DNA from: Gammaproteobacteria bacterium
GTDB taxonomy: Bacteria; Pseudomonadota; Gammaproteobacteria; JAADGQ01
Assembly: GCA_013152295.1 (NCBI GenBank)
Contig: JAADGQ010000032.1
Span: forward strand, 1 to 41,297
Length of the DNA stretch: 41,297 nucleotides
Reading direction: 5' to 3'
A program made the translations under genes and the position numbers. Shown here in pieces: positions 1-10,295 of the stretch. Below the pieces are notes generated by a model. That model had not been told where the DNA came from. It made no database searches and saw only the letters and a program-made list of their open reading frames with translations. Position 1 is the first letter of the stretch. Every line of letters begins with the position of its first letter.

Positions 1-8
1 TCCCAGAC

Positions 9-308
9 GTGGGCGACCTGCCCCACACCAGCGTAGAACACCGACGGGACCAGGTTGTTTTAACCAGATCCCGTATCGGTCATTCGAGGCTGACTCACTC
101 ATTTATTCTGAAACAAGAGCCACAACCCGAGTGTATCGGGTGTCAGTGTATTTTGACAATGGAACATCTACTGTTAGAGTGTACCGATTTTGCGTTGCAC
201 AGGCAACGTTTTTATCGTGCACAGAACTTGCGCGAACTTTTCACCACGATCAAACCTGAAGTGATTTTGGGTTTTTTAAAAGCAGCTGGATTACACAGAC
301 TTTTGTAA
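9..308 (+). mobile_element. C-terminal tail of a eukaryotic non-LTR retrotransposon ORF2 (partial)
   Basis: The reading frame is open to the left edge, so the 5' part is missing. The translated tail has the pattern RSRIGHSRLTHSFILK, followed by a zinc-knuckle-like C-x2-C-x8-H-x4-C (CIGC...H...C), then FALHRQRFY, an LRELF block and a closing LGFLKAAGLHRLL. This matches the C-terminal end of reverse transcriptase polyproteins of Jockey-like non-LTR retrotransposons that are abundant in animal genomes. I know of no bacterial family with this arrangement. It lies directly against a truncated bacterial gene. The best explanation is host or eukaryotic DNA joined during assembly or library construction; a genuine insertion in a bacterial chromosome is less likely. 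The assignment rests on remembered family motifs, not a search. Confidence 0.75.
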
Positions 309-430
309 ATCCTTTCCGTGGTTGTGGTGTACCCAAGGGCACCAAAACCCATAAATAATGAATATATCCAAATTTGCATTTCAAACCTTTGGAAAAATTT
401 CACCCGTAAAGTAACACTTTTTGACATAAA
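309..430. other. Junction zone between eukaryotic-type and bacterial sequence
   Basis: This stretch after the retroelement stop codon is visibly more AT-rich than the DNA further right (for example the run around 345-425). It reads plausibly as the 3' untranslated tail of the retroelement. Recognisable bacterial PP2C sequence starts at about 430. The exact breakpoint cannot be placed from sequence alone. The open frame that crosses it (from 318) is probably a chance continuation. Confidence 0.5.
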
Positions 431-1529
431 TCTCGATCTTAAAGCACAGGCTGTTGTCACTGCTGCGCTGGGCAATAGCAGCCACGATAACCTCACCTGC
501 CAGATTATTCGCGTTAGCTCATTGCCCATTCCCGATGAGGATGAGCTCTACGATCAGCTCACCGAGCTGCCGTTTCCTCCCGAGTTGTCACCTGGTGTGA
601 TGCTTGATGGCTACCGTATTATTGCCGAGATGCACGCCAGCAGTCGCAGTCAGGTCTATTTGGCGCTGGATACGCACAGCGACGAAAAAGTCGTGGTGAA
701 AACGCCGTCTGTTAATTTCTGTGATGATCCGGCCTATATCGAACGTTTTCTTTTTGAGGAGTGGGTCGGGCGACGCATCAACAATCTACATGTATTAAAG
801 GTGCACGAGCAGCAAGAGAAGAAACATTTTCTCTACTACGCTACCGAATATGTGCAGGGTGAGACGCTGGCGCAGTGGATTGAAAACAACCCACAACCCG
901 ACATTAAAATCGTCCAGCAGATCGTTGAGCAGGTCGCTCGTGGCGTGCGCGCCTTTCACCGGTTGGAGATGCTGCATCAAGACTTAAAACCGGACAATAT
1001 CGTTATCGACAAATCGGGCGTTGTTAAAATAATCGACTTTGGATCCACTAAGGTGTCAGGGCTTGCTGAAATCGCATCACCCATCGAGCGCAGCGATATT
1101 CTCGGCACTGTTGATTATACCGCGCCAGAATATATTGTTGGCAAAGCTGCTACCAACCGCGCTGATATCTATTCGCTGGGTGTGATTTGCTACCAGATGC
1201 TCACCGGCAAACTGCCCTACGGTGAGCTGCCAAACAAGCCCACAACACGCAGTGTGGCAAAGATGAGATACACCCCCAGTTATCAATGCAATCCGATGGT
1301 TCCGCCGTGGCTTGACGGCGCGCTAAAAAAGGCTGTTCACCTCGAAGCGGAACAGCGCTACGAAAAATTGTCAGAGTTTATTTATGATCTGAAAAACCCC
1401 AACAAAGCGCTGACTTCTGCCAGCCAGACACCACTGTTGGAGCGTAATCCGCTGTTATTCTGGCGCACACTGAGCTTGCTGTTGCTGATCGGCAATCTCG
1501 TGCTGCTGGTTGCACTGTTTAGAACGTAG
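318..1529 (+). CDS. PP2C phosphatase / Ser-Thr protein kinase fusion, 5'-truncated
   Basis: Real homology begins at about 430 with the end of a PP2C phosphatase domain (SSHDNLTCQIIRV; the usual motif is GSxDNLT). A complete Hanks-type kinase follows: beta-3 lysine in VVVKTP (about 702), catalytic loop HQDLKPDN (about 975-998), IIDFGS metal-binding loop and GTVDYTAPEY activation segment. One C-terminal transmembrane helix (LSLLLLIGNLVLLVALF) ends the protein, which would anchor the enzyme in the inner membrane. In intact family members the phosphatase domain is about 230 residues; here nearly all of it is missing because the gene abuts the retroelement sequence. The GTG at 318 is therefore not trustworthy as a start. 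The phosphorylation target is unknown. HQD instead of HRD in the catalytic loop keeps the catalytic Asp. Confidence 0.8.
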   Translation: MVVVYPRAPKPINNEYIQICISNLWKNFTRKVTLFDINLDLKAQAVVTAALGNSSHDNLTCQIIRVSSLPIPDEDELYDQLTELPFPPELSPGVMLDGYRIIAEMHASSRSQVYLALDTHSDEKVVVKTPSVNFCDDPAYIERFLFEEWVGRRINNLHVLKVHEQQEKKHFLYYATEYVQGETLAQWIENNPQPDIKIVQQIVEQVARGVRAFHRLEMLHQDLKPDNIVIDKSGVVKIIDFGSTKVSGLAEIASPIERSDILGTVDYTAPEYIVGKAATNRADIYSLGVICYQMLTGKLPYGELPNKPTTRSVAKMRYTPSYQCNPMVPPWLDGALKKAVHLEAEQRYEKLSEFIYDLKNPNKALTSASQTPLLERNPLLFWRTLSLLLLIGNLVLLVALFRT

Positions 1530-1712
1530 GGGGCACAGCTTGGAGTATTTTCGTTTTCCCTTCGTGTCCGCGCCTTCTATTGCTTGCGCGCTTGCTTCGT
1601 ACCGCTAACTCTACAACCTGTTAATGGCGCGTTTTTACGGCTTGGTAAACAAGACATTATGTTGGACTAGAGTGGATGATGGCGTGAGATCTGCCTTGCC
1701 CGTTGAGTCCCG

Positions 1713-2096
1713 CTATTTTTTACCAACCAGCTCAATCTGGTAAGCGTCGGGGTCCTCAACGAAGGCGATAACGGTGGTTCCGCCCTGCATTGGCCCGGCA
1801 TCGCGAACAACATTGCCGCCGCTTTGTCTGATTTGATCGCAGGCGCTGTAGACATCGTCCACTTCAATGGCGATATGGCCAAAGGCTGTGCCCAGCTCGT
1901 AAATTTTACTGTTCCAGTTGTGCGTCAGTTCGATAACCGCCGATTCTGACTCTTCGCCATAGCCGACGAACGCCAGCGTGAATTGTCCCTCTGGATAGTC
2001 TTGGCGGCGTAGCAGACGCATCCCCAGCACATCGCAGTAAAATTCGATGGAGCGCTCAAGATCACCGACGCGCAGCATCGTATGCAATATCCGCAT
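1713..2096 (-). CDS. gloA: Lactoylglutathione lyase (glyoxalase I)
   Basis: 127 residues, the normal size for bacterial GloA. It converts the hemithioacetal of methylglyoxal and glutathione to S-lactoylglutathione in the cytosol. The sequence opens with [20 protein letters not shown], with metal ligand His5, and carries VIELTHNW (Glu ligand), [10 protein letters not shown] (His ligand) and DAYQIELV (Glu ligand) near the end. These are the four metal-binding positions of the two vicinal-oxygen-chelate modules. A purine-rich ribosome site (agagagga) lies 9 bases before the ATG. It follows the OmpA-domain gene on the same strand with a 65-base gap and may be cotranscribed, but no functional link is evident. 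Confidence 0.95.
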   Translation of the reverse strand: MRILHTMLRVGDLERSIEFYCDVLGMRLLRRQDYPEGQFTLAFVGYGEESESAVIELTHNWNSKIYELGTAFGHIAIEVDDVYSACDQIRQSGGNVVRDAGPMQGGTTVIAFVEDPDAYQIELVGKK

Positions 2097-2161
2097 GTTC
2101 TACATTCCTCTCTAATTACCGGGTTAATTTCAATACGTCTGTTCAATGCAGACGCATTGTA

Positions 2162-2734
2162 TCACCCAGATTCACCAATAAGTTGCTTCAGCACATGAAT
2201 CTCTACATGGCGATTTGTCTGGCGTCCTTTGCGGGTCCAGTGCTCATCGATATGCTGCTCTTCGCCGTTGCCAGAGAGGCTGAGCATGTTCTCTGAAATA
2301 CCACGATTGATCAAATAGTTTTTTACAGCCAGTGCCCGATTATCTGAGAGCCGGTAGTTGTAGTTGCGGGTCTGGCGGTGATCCGTGTGGCCATCAATGA
2401 ATACTCGCTGAATAGTCGGTGTGTTTTTAATGAACGTGCTGATGTTGTTCAAAACTCTCTTTGATGCTTCGCGCAGCTCATATTTATCCACATCAAAATA
2501 GACGTTTTTTAGTGTTAAAAACTCGAATTTTGGACGCCGGCTGATGATGTTGTAGCGCTGGGAGACAGCATGATTTTTGTGCTTTTTTGTTATTAGTGGC
2601 TCGGTTTTTTTTTCGGCGCTACTTTCGGTCTTTCTGGTGCTCTGTTCAGTATTATTGTCAGCGACTTCACTGGCAGCGGCGCTGGAGACGAGCAGTATCA
2701 GTATTAAGGGTAATGTGCGTGTTGGGTTTATCAT
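2162..2734 (-). CDS. OmpA-family peptidoglycan-binding outer membrane protein
   Basis: 190 residues. An N-terminal signal peptide (hydrophobic run TLPLILILLVSSAAA) is followed by a charged low-complexity linker rich in Thr, Glu and Lys (about residues 25-60). The C-terminal OmpA/MotB domain starts at VYFDVDKYEL and contains IDGHTD, the peptidoglycan-binding helix NYNYRLSDNRALAVKNYL with its conserved Asp and Arg, and the usual TNRHVEI ending. There is no Cys after the signal peptide, so it is not an obvious lipoprotein. It is likely a periplasmic or outer-membrane protein tethered to the cell wall. It is divergently transcribed from mtnA, 113 bases away. Its specific role is unknown. Confidence 0.9.
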   Translation of the reverse strand: MINPTRTLPLILILLVSSAAASEVADNNTEQSTRKTESSAEKKTEPLITKKHKNHAVSQRYNIISRRPKFEFLTLKNVYFDVDKYELREASKRVLNNISTFIKNTPTIQRVFIDGHTDHRQTRNYNYRLSDNRALAVKNYLINRGISENMLSLSGNGEEQHIDEHWTRKGRQTNRHVEIHVLKQLIGESG

Positions 2735-2847
2735 CGGACGATTTTTGATTGACGGATACAGGTAGGTGGTGTGCGACTTTTTCGCACCTCCAGCTTGGGT
2801 TAGTATCGGCGCTTTTTGTTATTGGCTTGAAAGCGGAGGAGGGCGTG

Positions 2848-3924
2848 ATGTCGGAGGCAGAGCAGGGCAGCGATTCAGTTCGTGCGGTGCAGTGGGAGCA
2901 AGGCAGATTGAAGTTGTTGGACCAGCGGATATTGCCGTTGCGTCAGACCTATCTCTATTACGATAACGTCGTTGATGTCGCTGAGGCGATTACGCAGATG
3001 GTGGTGCGTGGTGCACCGGCAATCGGTATTGCCGCCGCGTATGGGGTGGTAGTGGCGGCGATGCGTCGTATCGAACAGTCACCCGATCACTGGAAAACGG
3101 CGATTGAGGCAGATTTGGATCTGCTGGCCCGGTCGCGCCCTACCGCTGTGAATCTGTTTTGGGCATTAGAGAAAATGCGTGAGGCGATCACCGCTTGCGA
3201 TGACGACCCCTCTAACGCCAGCAGCTTGGCGGATGCGCTGCTGGTGGTTGCCCGTCGCATCCATCAAGAGGATATCGCTGCTTGCCAGCGCATGGGTGAG
3301 CTGGGTGCCGAGCTGATCAGCGCTGGCGGTGCGGTGTTGACCCACTGCAATGCTGGCGCACTGGCCACGGGTGGCTACGGGACGGCGCTGGGAGTGGTGC
3401 GAGCAGCTTATGCTACGGGCAAGATCGAGCAGGTCTACGCCGATGAGACACGGCCATGGATGCAGGGCGCGCGCCTTACGGCCTGGGAGCTGAACGAAGA
3501 TGGCATTCCCGTGACGCTGATCGTCGAAGGGGCGGCAGGCCACCTGATGAAGCAGGGCGAAGTGAGCTGGGTGATCACTGGTGCCGACCGCATTGCTGCT
3601 AATGGTGATGCCGCGAACAAGATCGGCACCTACAATCTGGCCATCATCGCTCGTCGTCACGGCGTAAAAATGATGGTGGTTGCCCCTACTAGCACGGTGG
3701 ATATGGCGATCTCTGACGGCGATGCGATCCCGATTGAGATGCGCTCCCCCGACGAAATTCTGCAGCACAATGGTCAGTCCCACGTTGCTGCTGGTGTGTC
3801 GGCATGGAATCCCGCTTTTGATGTCACGCCTGCGGCGCTCATCGATGCCATCGTTACAGAGCGTGGTGTGGTGATGGCGCCTGATGCTGAAAAAATGGCG
3901 GCGATGATGGCGGCTGGTGGCTGA
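2848..3924 (+). CDS. mtnA: Methylthioribose-1-phosphate isomerase
   Basis: 358 residues. The enzyme isomerises 5-methylthioribose 1-phosphate to the ribulose form in methionine salvage. Diagnostic motifs are [32 protein letters not shown] with the catalytic Cys, [16 protein letters not shown], and [11 protein letters not shown] with the catalytic Asp. The C-terminal NPAFDVTPA...[10 protein letters not shown] is typical. The ATG at 2848 is chosen over an in-frame upstream start because ggaggagg sits 5 bases before it and the family begins near there. No other methionine-salvage gene is in the window. It lies just upstream of gyrA, with its own 213-base gap. Confidence 0.95.
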   Translation: MSEAEQGSDSVRAVQWEQGRLKLLDQRILPLRQTYLYYDNVVDVAEAITQMVVRGAPAIGIAAAYGVVVAAMRRIEQSPDHWKTAIEADLDLLARSRPTAVNLFWALEKMREAITACDDDPSNASSLADALLVVARRIHQEDIAACQRMGELGAELISAGGAVLTHCNAGALATGGYGTALGVVRAAYATGKIEQVYADETRPWMQGARLTAWELNEDGIPVTLIVEGAAGHLMKQGEVSWVITGADRIAANGDAANKIGTYNLAIIARRHGVKMMVVAPTSTVDMAISDGDAIPIEMRSPDEILQHNGQSHVAAGVSAWNPAFDVTPAALIDAIVTERGVVMAPDAEKMAAMMAAGG

Positions 3925-3969
3925 TGTTGTAGCGCGGTGGCGGTGGGCGTTCTGTCTGCCGTAGTTCTA

Positions 3970-3998
3970 TTACTTTGGGTTCGCGGGTGTGTTACTAT
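3970..3998 (+). promoter_or_regulatory. Candidate gyrA promoter with extended -10
   Basis: TACTAT at 3993-3998 is preceded by TG and one base (3990-3992), an extended -10 motif. TTACTT at 3970-3975 gives a 17-base spacing as a weak -35. It lies about 140 bases before the gyrA start. This is read by eye and not tested. Confidence 0.35.
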
Positions 3999-4137
3999 TC
4001 CGCGCTTTGCAAACGCGCTGTCACGGAGCTGTCAGGCGCTTTCGGCGGACAAGCAAAGGATGGCAAGTTTTCGTTTAACTGCCGTTGTCAGCGATTTTTA
4101 TCGTTGGCAAGGGACAAAGGCTCGGTACTGTTAACCC

Positions 4138-6777
4138 GTGGATACATTTGCTAAAGAAGTTCTCCCCATCAATATTGAAGAGGAGATGAAGCTGTCGTAC
4201 ATGGAGTACGCGATGAGCGTTATCGTCGGGCGAGCGTTGCCTGATGTGCGCGATGGCCTCAAACCGGTCCATCGGCGTGTTCTGTTTGCCATGCGTGAGC
4301 TGGGCAATGAATGGAACAAACCCTATAAAAAATCGGCGCGCGTGGTTGGTGATGTGATTGGTAAATACCACCCGCACGGCGATACTGCGGTCTACGACAC
4401 CATTGTTCGTATGGCGCAGCCGTTCTCCCTGCGTTATATGTTGATTGATGGTCAGGGTAACTTCGGTTCGGTAGATGGCGACGCGCCAGCGGCGATGCGT
4501 TACACCGAAGTGCGCATGGCGCGTATTGCGCACGAAATGTTGCTGGATCTCGACAAAGAGACCGTTGACTTCATCGCCAATTACGATGAGTCGGAGCATG
4601 AGCCGACGGTATTGCCCGCGCGGCTGCCGAATCTGCTCATCAATGGTTCTGCCGGTATCGCGGTGGGTATGGCGACCAACATCCCGCCGCACAACATCGT
4701 CGAAGTGATCAGTGCCTGTCTGGAACTGATCGAAAATCCCGCTGCGGACATTATGGATTTGATGCGCCATGTGCCTGGCCCTGACTTCCCTACCGGGGCG
4801 ATCATCAACGGCGCGGCGGGCATCAACAAAGCGTACGCCACCGGGCGCGGCATTATTAAAGTGCGCGCACTGACCCATTTTGAAGAGAGCAAAGACGGTA
4901 CTCGTCAGGTGATTATTGTCACCGAACTACCCTATCAGGTGAATAAGGCACGGTTGCTCGAAAAGATTGCCGAGCTGGTCAAAGAGAAGAAGCTGACGGG
5001 TATCTCCGAACTGCGTGACGAGTCGGATAAAGATGGCATGCGCATGGTGATTGAGCTGCGCCGTGGCGAGAGTGCCGAGGTGATTCTCAATAATCTGTTT
5101 CAACATACTCAGCTGCAGACCGCGTTTGGCATCAATATGGTGGCGCTGGTTGATGGCCAGCCGAAACTGATCAACTTGAAGCAGGCACTCGAAGCGTTCC
5201 TCCGCCATCGTCGCGAAGTGGTGACGCGGCGTACTATTTTCGAGCTGCGCAAAGCGCGCGAACGAGCGCATGTATTGGAAGGGCTGGCGGTCGCTCTGGA
5301 GAGCATCGACGAAATTATCACTTTGATCAAAGCGGCACCCGATCCGGCAACCGCTAAACGCGAGCTGGTGGCCAACGTTTGGCGCCCCGGTGTGGTGGTG
5401 GATATGCTTGAGCGCAGCGGCGCTACGGTATCCCGTCCAGAAGAGCTGGCTGAAGAGTTCGGCTTTCACGATGATGGTTATCATCTGTCGCCCAATCAGG
5501 CTCAGGCGATTCTCGATCTGCGTCTGCATCGTCTGACCGGTCTTGAAAAAGGCAAGATCCTCGATGAATTCAGAGGGCTGCTGGAGATCATCGGCGAACT
5601 GTTGAAAATCCTCGCCAGCGATGCACGCTTGCTGGAGGTGATTCGCGAAGAGCTGGAGCAAATTCGTGACCAGTATGGTGACAAACGGCGTACGGTGATT
5701 CTGCAGGATCACCTCAACCTCAGTCTGGAAGATCTCATCACCGAAGAGGATGTGGTGGTGACACTCTCTCATGCCGGTTATGTCAAAGCGCAGCCGGTGA
5801 CAGCTTACAGTGCGCAGCGCCGTGGTGGTCGGGGTAAATCCGCCACCAACATGAAAGAAGAGGATTTCATCGATAAGCTGTTTGTGGCCAGCACGCACGA
5901 CACGATTCTCTGCTTCTCCAGCCGTGGCAAAGTCTACTGGATGAAGGTCTACGAGCTGCCGCAGGCGAGCCGCCTCTCTCGCGGTAAACCGATCGTCAAC
6001 ATGTTGCCGCTGGAAGAGGGCGAGCGTATCAATGCGGTGTTGCCAGTGCGTCAGTTTGAAGAGGATAAATATGTCTTCATGGCCACTGCCAGTGGCACGG
6101 TGAAAAAGACGCCGCTTAAAGATTTTTCAAGACCGCGCGCCAACGGCATTATCGCACTGGAGTTGCGTGATGATGACTGTTTGATCGGTGTCGAGATCAC
6201 TGACGGTCATCGTGATGTGATGCTGTTTACCAGCGCCGGTAAAGTGGTGCGTTTCAATGAGGAGCGCGTGCGCTCAATGGGACGTACTGCACGCGGCGTG
6301 CGTGGTATTCGCTTGAGCGAGAAGCAGCGGTTGATATCGCTGTTGATTGCTGCGCCGGGTTATGTGCTGACTGCCACTGAGCGTGGCTTCGGCAAATGTA
6401 CCGCCATTGATGAGTACCCTAGTCATGGGCGTGGCGGGCAGGGCGTGATCTCGATTCAGACATCAGAGCGCAACGGCAGTGTGGTCGGTGCCGAGCTGGT
6501 AACCGAGAAAGACGAAGTGATGCTGGTGACCGATGGCGGCACGCTGGTCAGAACACCTGTTGCTGATATTTCAGTGGTCGGGCGCAATACTCAAGGCGTG
6601 ACCCTGATTCGTCTGTCCAAAAAAGAGAAGCTGGTCAGTATCGAAAAAGTGGACGCATTGGAAGGTGTCGATGATGCCGTCAGCGTTGAGGGCGTCGAAG
6701 GTGCTGAAGAGAGTCCCGCTGCGTCGCAGGGCGGTGCAGATAACGAACACAACGATAGTAACGAAACCGAGGAGTAA
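4138..6777 (+). CDS. gyrA: DNA gyrase subunit A
   Basis: 879 residues, normal length. Gyrase A breaks and rejoins DNA to introduce negative supercoils, as an A2B2 complex with GyrB. The active-site tyrosine is Tyr122 in [10 protein letters not shown]. The quinolone-resistance region reads [11 protein letters not shown]: Thr83 with Asp82 and Asp87 kept, the same natural Thr83 as in Pseudomonas rather than Ser83 of E. coli. The GyrA box QRRGGRG in the C-terminal beta-pinwheel separates it from ParC. The protein ends in a highly acidic tail of about 45 residues. Translation starts at GTG. The stop lies 8 bases before serC, so the two genes are likely cotranscribed. Confidence 0.98.
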   Translation: MDTFAKEVLPINIEEEMKLSYMEYAMSVIVGRALPDVRDGLKPVHRRVLFAMRELGNEWNKPYKKSARVVGDVIGKYHPHGDTAVYDTIVRMAQPFSLRYMLIDGQGNFGSVDGDAPAAMRYTEVRMARIAHEMLLDLDKETVDFIANYDESEHEPTVLPARLPNLLINGSAGIAVGMATNIPPHNIVEVISACLELIENPAADIMDLMRHVPGPDFPTGAIINGAAGINKAYATGRGIIKVRALTHFEESKDGTRQVIIVTELPYQVNKARLLEKIAELVKEKKLTGISELRDESDKDGMRMVIELRRGESAEVILNNLFQHTQLQTAFGINMVALVDGQPKLINLKQALEAFLRHRREVVTRRTIFELRKARERAHVLEGLAVALESIDEIITLIKAAPDPATAKRELVANVWRPGVVVDMLERSGATVSRPEELAEEFGFHDDGYHLSPNQAQAILDLRLHRLTGLEKGKILDEFRGLLEIIGELLKILASDARLLEVIREELEQIRDQYGDKRRTVILQDHLNLSLEDLITEEDVVVTLSHAGYVKAQPVTAYSAQRRGGRGKSATNMKEEDFIDKLFVASTHDTILCFSSRGKVYWMKVYELPQASRLSRGKPIVNMLPLEEGERINAVLPVRQFEEDKYVFMATASGTVKKTPLKDFSRPRANGIIALELRDDDCLIGVEITDGHRDVMLFTSAGKVVRFNEERVRSMGRTARGVRGIRLSEKQRLISLLIAAPGYVLTATERGFGKCTAIDEYPSHGRGGQGVISIQTSERNGSVVGAELVTEKDEVMLVTDGGTLVRTPVADISVVGRNTQGVTLIRLSKKEKLVSIEKVDALEGVDDAVSVEGVEGAEESPAASQGGADNEHNDSNETEE

Positions 6778-6785
6778 CAAGCACG

Positions 6786-7868
6786 ATGTCGCGGGTCTAT
6801 AATTTCAGTGCCGGTCCGGCCATGTTGCCGCAAGAAGTTCTACAACAAGCGCAGCAGGAGATGAGTGACTGGCAGGGCAGTGGCATGTCGGTGATGGAGA
6901 TGAGCCATCGCAGCAAGGAGTTTATCTCGATTGCCACCCAGGCAGAGGCTGATCTGCGCGAGCTGTTGGCGATTCCTGCTAACTACAAAGTGCTGTTTTT
7001 GCAAGGTGGTGCCAGCAGTCAATTTGCTATGGCACCGTTAAATCTGCTGTGCGGTAAAACCAGCGCCGACTATTTTAATACCGGCATGTGGTCGAAAAAA
7101 GCGATTGCCGAGGGCAAGCGCTACTGTACAGTTAATATTGTGGCCAGCGCTGAAGCCGCGAAATTTACCACGGTGCCGGAGGTTGATGAATGGCAGCTGC
7201 ATCGCGATGCCGCCTACGTGCACTACACGCCCAATGAGACCATTGGCGGTGTTGAGTTTGCCGATATCCCTGATGTTGGTGATGTGCCTCTGGTGGCGGA
7301 TATGTCGTCAACGTTGCTATCACGCCCCCTTGATGTCTCTAAATATGGGGTGATCTACGCGGGCGCGCAGAAGAATATCGGCCCTTCCGGGATGACGGTG
7401 GTGATTGTGCGTGACGATCTGCTTGTTCATGCCGGTGCAGAAACCCCGGCCATGTTTAACTATAAAACCCATGCCGATGCGGAGTCGATGTACAACACGC
7501 CGCCGACCTATACATGGTATCTGGCCGGCCTGGTTTTTCAGTGGCTGAAGAGAAACGGTGGCTTGAGTGCCATGGCGGCGCTCAATAAGCGCAAGGCAGA
7601 CAAACTGTATGCGGCTATTGATGGCTCCGACTTTTACAACAATCCTGTCACTCCGCGCTATCGTTCGTGGATGAATGTACCGTTCACGCTGGCCGATGCG
7701 GAGCTGGACGGCGCGTTCCTGGCAGCCGCAAAAGAGGCCAATTTGTTGACATTGAAGGGCCACCGCTCTGTGGGCGGTATGCGTGCCAGCATCTATAACG
7801 CGATGCCCGAGGCGGGAATCGATACGCTGGTCGAGGTGATGGCTGACTTTGAGCGCAGTCGTGGTTAG
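6786..7868 (+). CDS. serC: Phosphoserine aminotransferase
   Basis: 360 residues, normal length. A PLP enzyme that transaminates 3-phosphohydroxypyruvate with glutamate to phosphoserine; it also acts in pyridoxal phosphate synthesis in many gammaproteobacteria. It begins [14 protein letters not shown] and carries [12 protein letters not shown] for phosphate binding. The PLP lysine lies in [12 protein letters not shown], and [12 protein letters not shown] is near the end. Start is ATG with gaggag 12 bases upstream, inside the end of gyrA. serA follows directly, giving a serine-synthesis pair. Confidence 0.97.
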   Translation: MSRVYNFSAGPAMLPQEVLQQAQQEMSDWQGSGMSVMEMSHRSKEFISIATQAEADLRELLAIPANYKVLFLQGGASSQFAMAPLNLLCGKTSADYFNTGMWSKKAIAEGKRYCTVNIVASAEAAKFTTVPEVDEWQLHRDAAYVHYTPNETIGGVEFADIPDVGDVPLVADMSSTLLSRPLDVSKYGVIYAGAQKNIGPSGMTVVIVRDDLLVHAGAETPAMFNYKTHADAESMYNTPPTYTWYLAGLVFQWLKRNGGLSAMAALNKRKADKLYAAIDGSDFYNNPVTPRYRSWMNVPFTLADAELDGAFLAAAKEANLLTLKGHRSVGGMRASIYNAMPEAGIDTLVEVMADFERSRG

Positions 7869-7939
7869 TGGCGGCGCGCCAAACCTCTTTCAATGTAAAT
7901 CTTTTTGTGAGCAGAAAAAAGGCTGTTAACGGAGTACGA

Positions 7940-9103
7940 ATGCACAAAATACTGACACTGAATAATATCTCCGTTGCGGGTCTGGAGCGGTTGCCGCGAG
8001 ACAGCTACGAAGTTGCTTCCGAGATTCAGCATCCAGATGCCATCTTGCTGCGCTCCTTTAAGATGCACGGCATGGAGATCCCTTCGACCTTGAAGGCGAT
8101 TGGTCGTGCCGGGGCCGGTGTTAACAATATCCCTGTGGACGAGATGAGTGAGCGTGGTATTGCGGTGTTTAATGCGCCGGGTGCCAACGCCAACGCGGTC
8201 AAAGAGTTGGTCATCGCAGGCATGCTGCTCGCTTGCCGCAATATTTGCCAAGGTTGGGAGTATGCCCGTGAGCTCGAAGGTGACGACTCAACCATTCACA
8301 AAGCGGTGGAGTCAGGCAAGAAAAATTTTGTAGGTTATGAGCTGCCGGGCCGTACGTTGGGTGTTATCGGCTTGGGTGCCATCGGTATTCAGGTGGCCAA
8401 TACCGCGCTGAAGTTAGGCATGAAGGTGATCGGCTATGATCCGTCGATTACGGTGCAGGGTGCGTGGAAGCTCTCATCCGAGGTTGAGCAGGCGACTAGT
8501 GTTGATGACCTCTGTTCCAAGGTGGATTTTCTCTCATTTCATGTGCCGCTGATCGATGCCACGCGCGGCATGCTGAGTACCGAACGGTTGCAGGTCATGA
8601 AAGATGGCGTGGTTATCCTCAACTTTTCCCGCGACGGCATTGTCGACGATGCTGCGTTGTGCGCGGCTATTGAGCGCGACAAGGTGTATGCCTATGTTTG
8701 TGACTTCCCCAGTAATCTGCTGAAAAATCATGACCGGGTCATTACGCTGCCTCATCTGGGTGCTTCTACCGCAGAAGCGGAGGATAACTGCGCCATCATG
8801 GTTGCAGACCAGGTGAGTGATTACCTCGAAAACGGTAATGTGCTTAACTCTGTTAATTTTCCGGATATGAATATGCCGCGCACTGATGGTGTACGTATGG
8901 CCATTGTGCATCGCAACATTCCCAATATGGTGGCACAGATCTCAACTGCCATGGGCTGCTGTAATCTGAATATCGTTGATATGCTCAACAAATCGCGTGA
9001 CGATCTGGCTTATACCTTGGCGGATCTCTGTGGTGACGATGTGGATGGCGCGGTGAGCACGATTAAAGCTATCGATGGCGTACTGTCGGTTCGGGTTATA
9101 TAA
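7940..9103 (+). CDS. serA: D-3-phosphoglycerate dehydrogenase
   Basis: 387 residues. Oxidises 3-phosphoglycerate to phosphohydroxypyruvate, the first committed step of serine synthesis, and feeds the adjacent serC product. The nucleotide-binding motif is LGVIGLGAIGIQVA. The catalytic Arg lies in LNFSRDGIVDD and the catalytic His in LPHLGASTAEAEDNCA. A C-terminal ACT domain (about residues 315-387, VRMAIVHRNIPNMVAQIS) probably binds serine for feedback. ATG 7940 is preferred over a GTG at 7868 because ggag lies 5 bases upstream and the family begins at MHKILTLN. It is slightly shorter than E. coli SerA (410). serA in this position, between serC and pheA, is not the E. coli order. Confidence 0.95.
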   Translation: MHKILTLNNISVAGLERLPRDSYEVASEIQHPDAILLRSFKMHGMEIPSTLKAIGRAGAGVNNIPVDEMSERGIAVFNAPGANANAVKELVIAGMLLACRNICQGWEYARELEGDDSTIHKAVESGKKNFVGYELPGRTLGVIGLGAIGIQVANTALKLGMKVIGYDPSITVQGAWKLSSEVEQATSVDDLCSKVDFLSFHVPLIDATRGMLSTERLQVMKDGVVILNFSRDGIVDDAALCAAIERDKVYAYVCDFPSNLLKNHDRVITLPHLGASTAEAEDNCAIMVADQVSDYLENGNVLNSVNFPDMNMPRTDGVRMAIVHRNIPNMVAQISTAMGCCNLNIVDMLNKSRDDLAYTLADLCGDDVDGAVSTIKAIDGVLSVRVI

Positions 9104-9125
9104 GTTAAGTGCTGGATTAACGGGT

Positions 9126-10208
9126 TTGAGTGATAAATTACAGCAGGTCCGCGGGCGCATTGATGCGCTGGATGATCAGATCCAGTCACTGATTAGCGAG
9201 CGCGCCCGTTGCGCTGTGGAAGTGGCGCAGATCAAGCACGATGCAGGTGATGATGCACAGTTTTACCGCCCCGAGCGCGAGGCCCAGGTGTTGCGTCGTA
9301 TACAGGCGCAGAACCAGGGGCCGTTGGCAGATGATGAGATCGCTCGTCTGTTCCGTGAAATTATGTCAGCCTGTCTGGCGCTGGAGCAGCCGTTAAAAGT
9401 TGCGGTGCTGGGACCGGAGGGGACGTTTACCCACGCTGCTGCGCTGAAGCATTTTGGCCACTCTGTGCGTGTTCTCCCCGAGAAAAATATTGAAGCGATT
9501 TTTCGCGCAGTAGAGTCTGGCGCTGCGCAGTACGGCGTTGTGCCGGTTGAAAACTCCACGGAGGGCGCAGTCAATCGTAGCCTCGATCTGTTCGTTGGCT
9601 CGCCGCTGCAGATCTGTGGTGAGGTGAAGCTGCGTATTCGCTGCCATCTGCTCGGCGATAGTGAAAAAGATCTGGCGGCAGTGACACATGTGTATGCCCA
9701 CGAGCAGTTGTTGGCGCAGTGTCGTGGCTGGCTTGCGGCTCACCTGCCCAATGCTGCTCAAGTTGCAGTGAGCAGCAATGCCGAGGCTGCGCGACAGATC
9801 AAAGGCAGTGCTCATGCAGTCGCGATTGCCGGAGAGATGGCCGTGCAGCGTTACGCGCTTAAAGTGCTGGCAGAAAGCATTGAAGACGAGGCGCAGAACA
9901 CCACTCGCTTCGCCATCATCGGGGAGCAGGGGACTCACGCCAGCGGGTGTGATAAAACGTCGTTGCTGCTCTCCGCGCCCAATCGTCCTGGTGCGCTCTC
10001 CCGACTGCTGCGGCCGTTTGAGCGCTGCGGTATCTCTTTGACCCGGATTGAGTCCCGCCCATCGCGTCGCGAGCGTTGGGACTATCTGTTTTTCATCGAT
10101 ATTGCCGGTCATGTTGATGATGCCAAAGTTGCGGAGGCGTTGGCTGAACTTGGTAAAGAGTCGGTGATGGTCAAGGTGCTGGGTTCATATCCGTGTGCAG
10201 TGTTGTAG
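9126..10208 (+). CDS. pheA: Bifunctional chorismate mutase / prephenate dehydratase (P-protein)
   Basis: 360 residues in three domains. The AroQ chorismate mutase is at about 1-90 (LQQVRGRIDALDDQIQSLI, then ERARCAVEVAQIK). The prephenate dehydratase is at about 95-270 (VAVLGPEGTFTHAAA, VPVENSTEGAV and the catalytic NTTRFAIIG). An ACT domain follows with GALSRLLRPF and the Phe-sensing ESRPS motif. It makes phenylpyruvate from chorismate and is probably inhibited by phenylalanine. The start is proposed at TTG 9126, where the protein would read MSDKLQQVRG as in relatives; an in-frame ATG at 9075 inside serA would add 17 unlike residues. The ribosome site is weak for both. Confidence 0.93.
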   Translation: MSDKLQQVRGRIDALDDQIQSLISERARCAVEVAQIKHDAGDDAQFYRPEREAQVLRRIQAQNQGPLADDEIARLFREIMSACLALEQPLKVAVLGPEGTFTHAAALKHFGHSVRVLPEKNIEAIFRAVESGAAQYGVVPVENSTEGAVNRSLDLFVGSPLQICGEVKLRIRCHLLGDSEKDLAAVTHVYAHEQLLAQCRGWLAAHLPNAAQVAVSSNAEAARQIKGSAHAVAIAGEMAVQRYALKVLAESIEDEAQNTTRFAIIGEQGTHASGCDKTSLLLSAPNRPGALSRLLRPFERCGISLTRIESRPSRRERWDYLFFIDIAGHVDDAKVAEALAELGKESVMVKVLGSYPCAVL

Positions 10209-10295
10209 CTGTTTTTGCGCGTAATGGGACAGGCTTCGCTTCATGTTTTTCTCACCTGCGGTGATTTCCTAACTAAATATTTGTGGTTTGACTGA

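Noticed and set aside
3937-4134. 65-codon frame before gyrA
   Set aside because: Covers the putative gyrA promoter and has no ribosome site or family match.
4075-4878. 267-codon minus-strand frame over the gyrA start
   Set aside because: Antisense to the breakage-reunion domain of gyrA; no supporting signal.
4927-5898. 323-codon open frame on the minus strand inside gyrA
   Set aside because: Wholly antisense to a conserved gene, no ribosome site, no family resemblance; open because of the codon use of gyrA.
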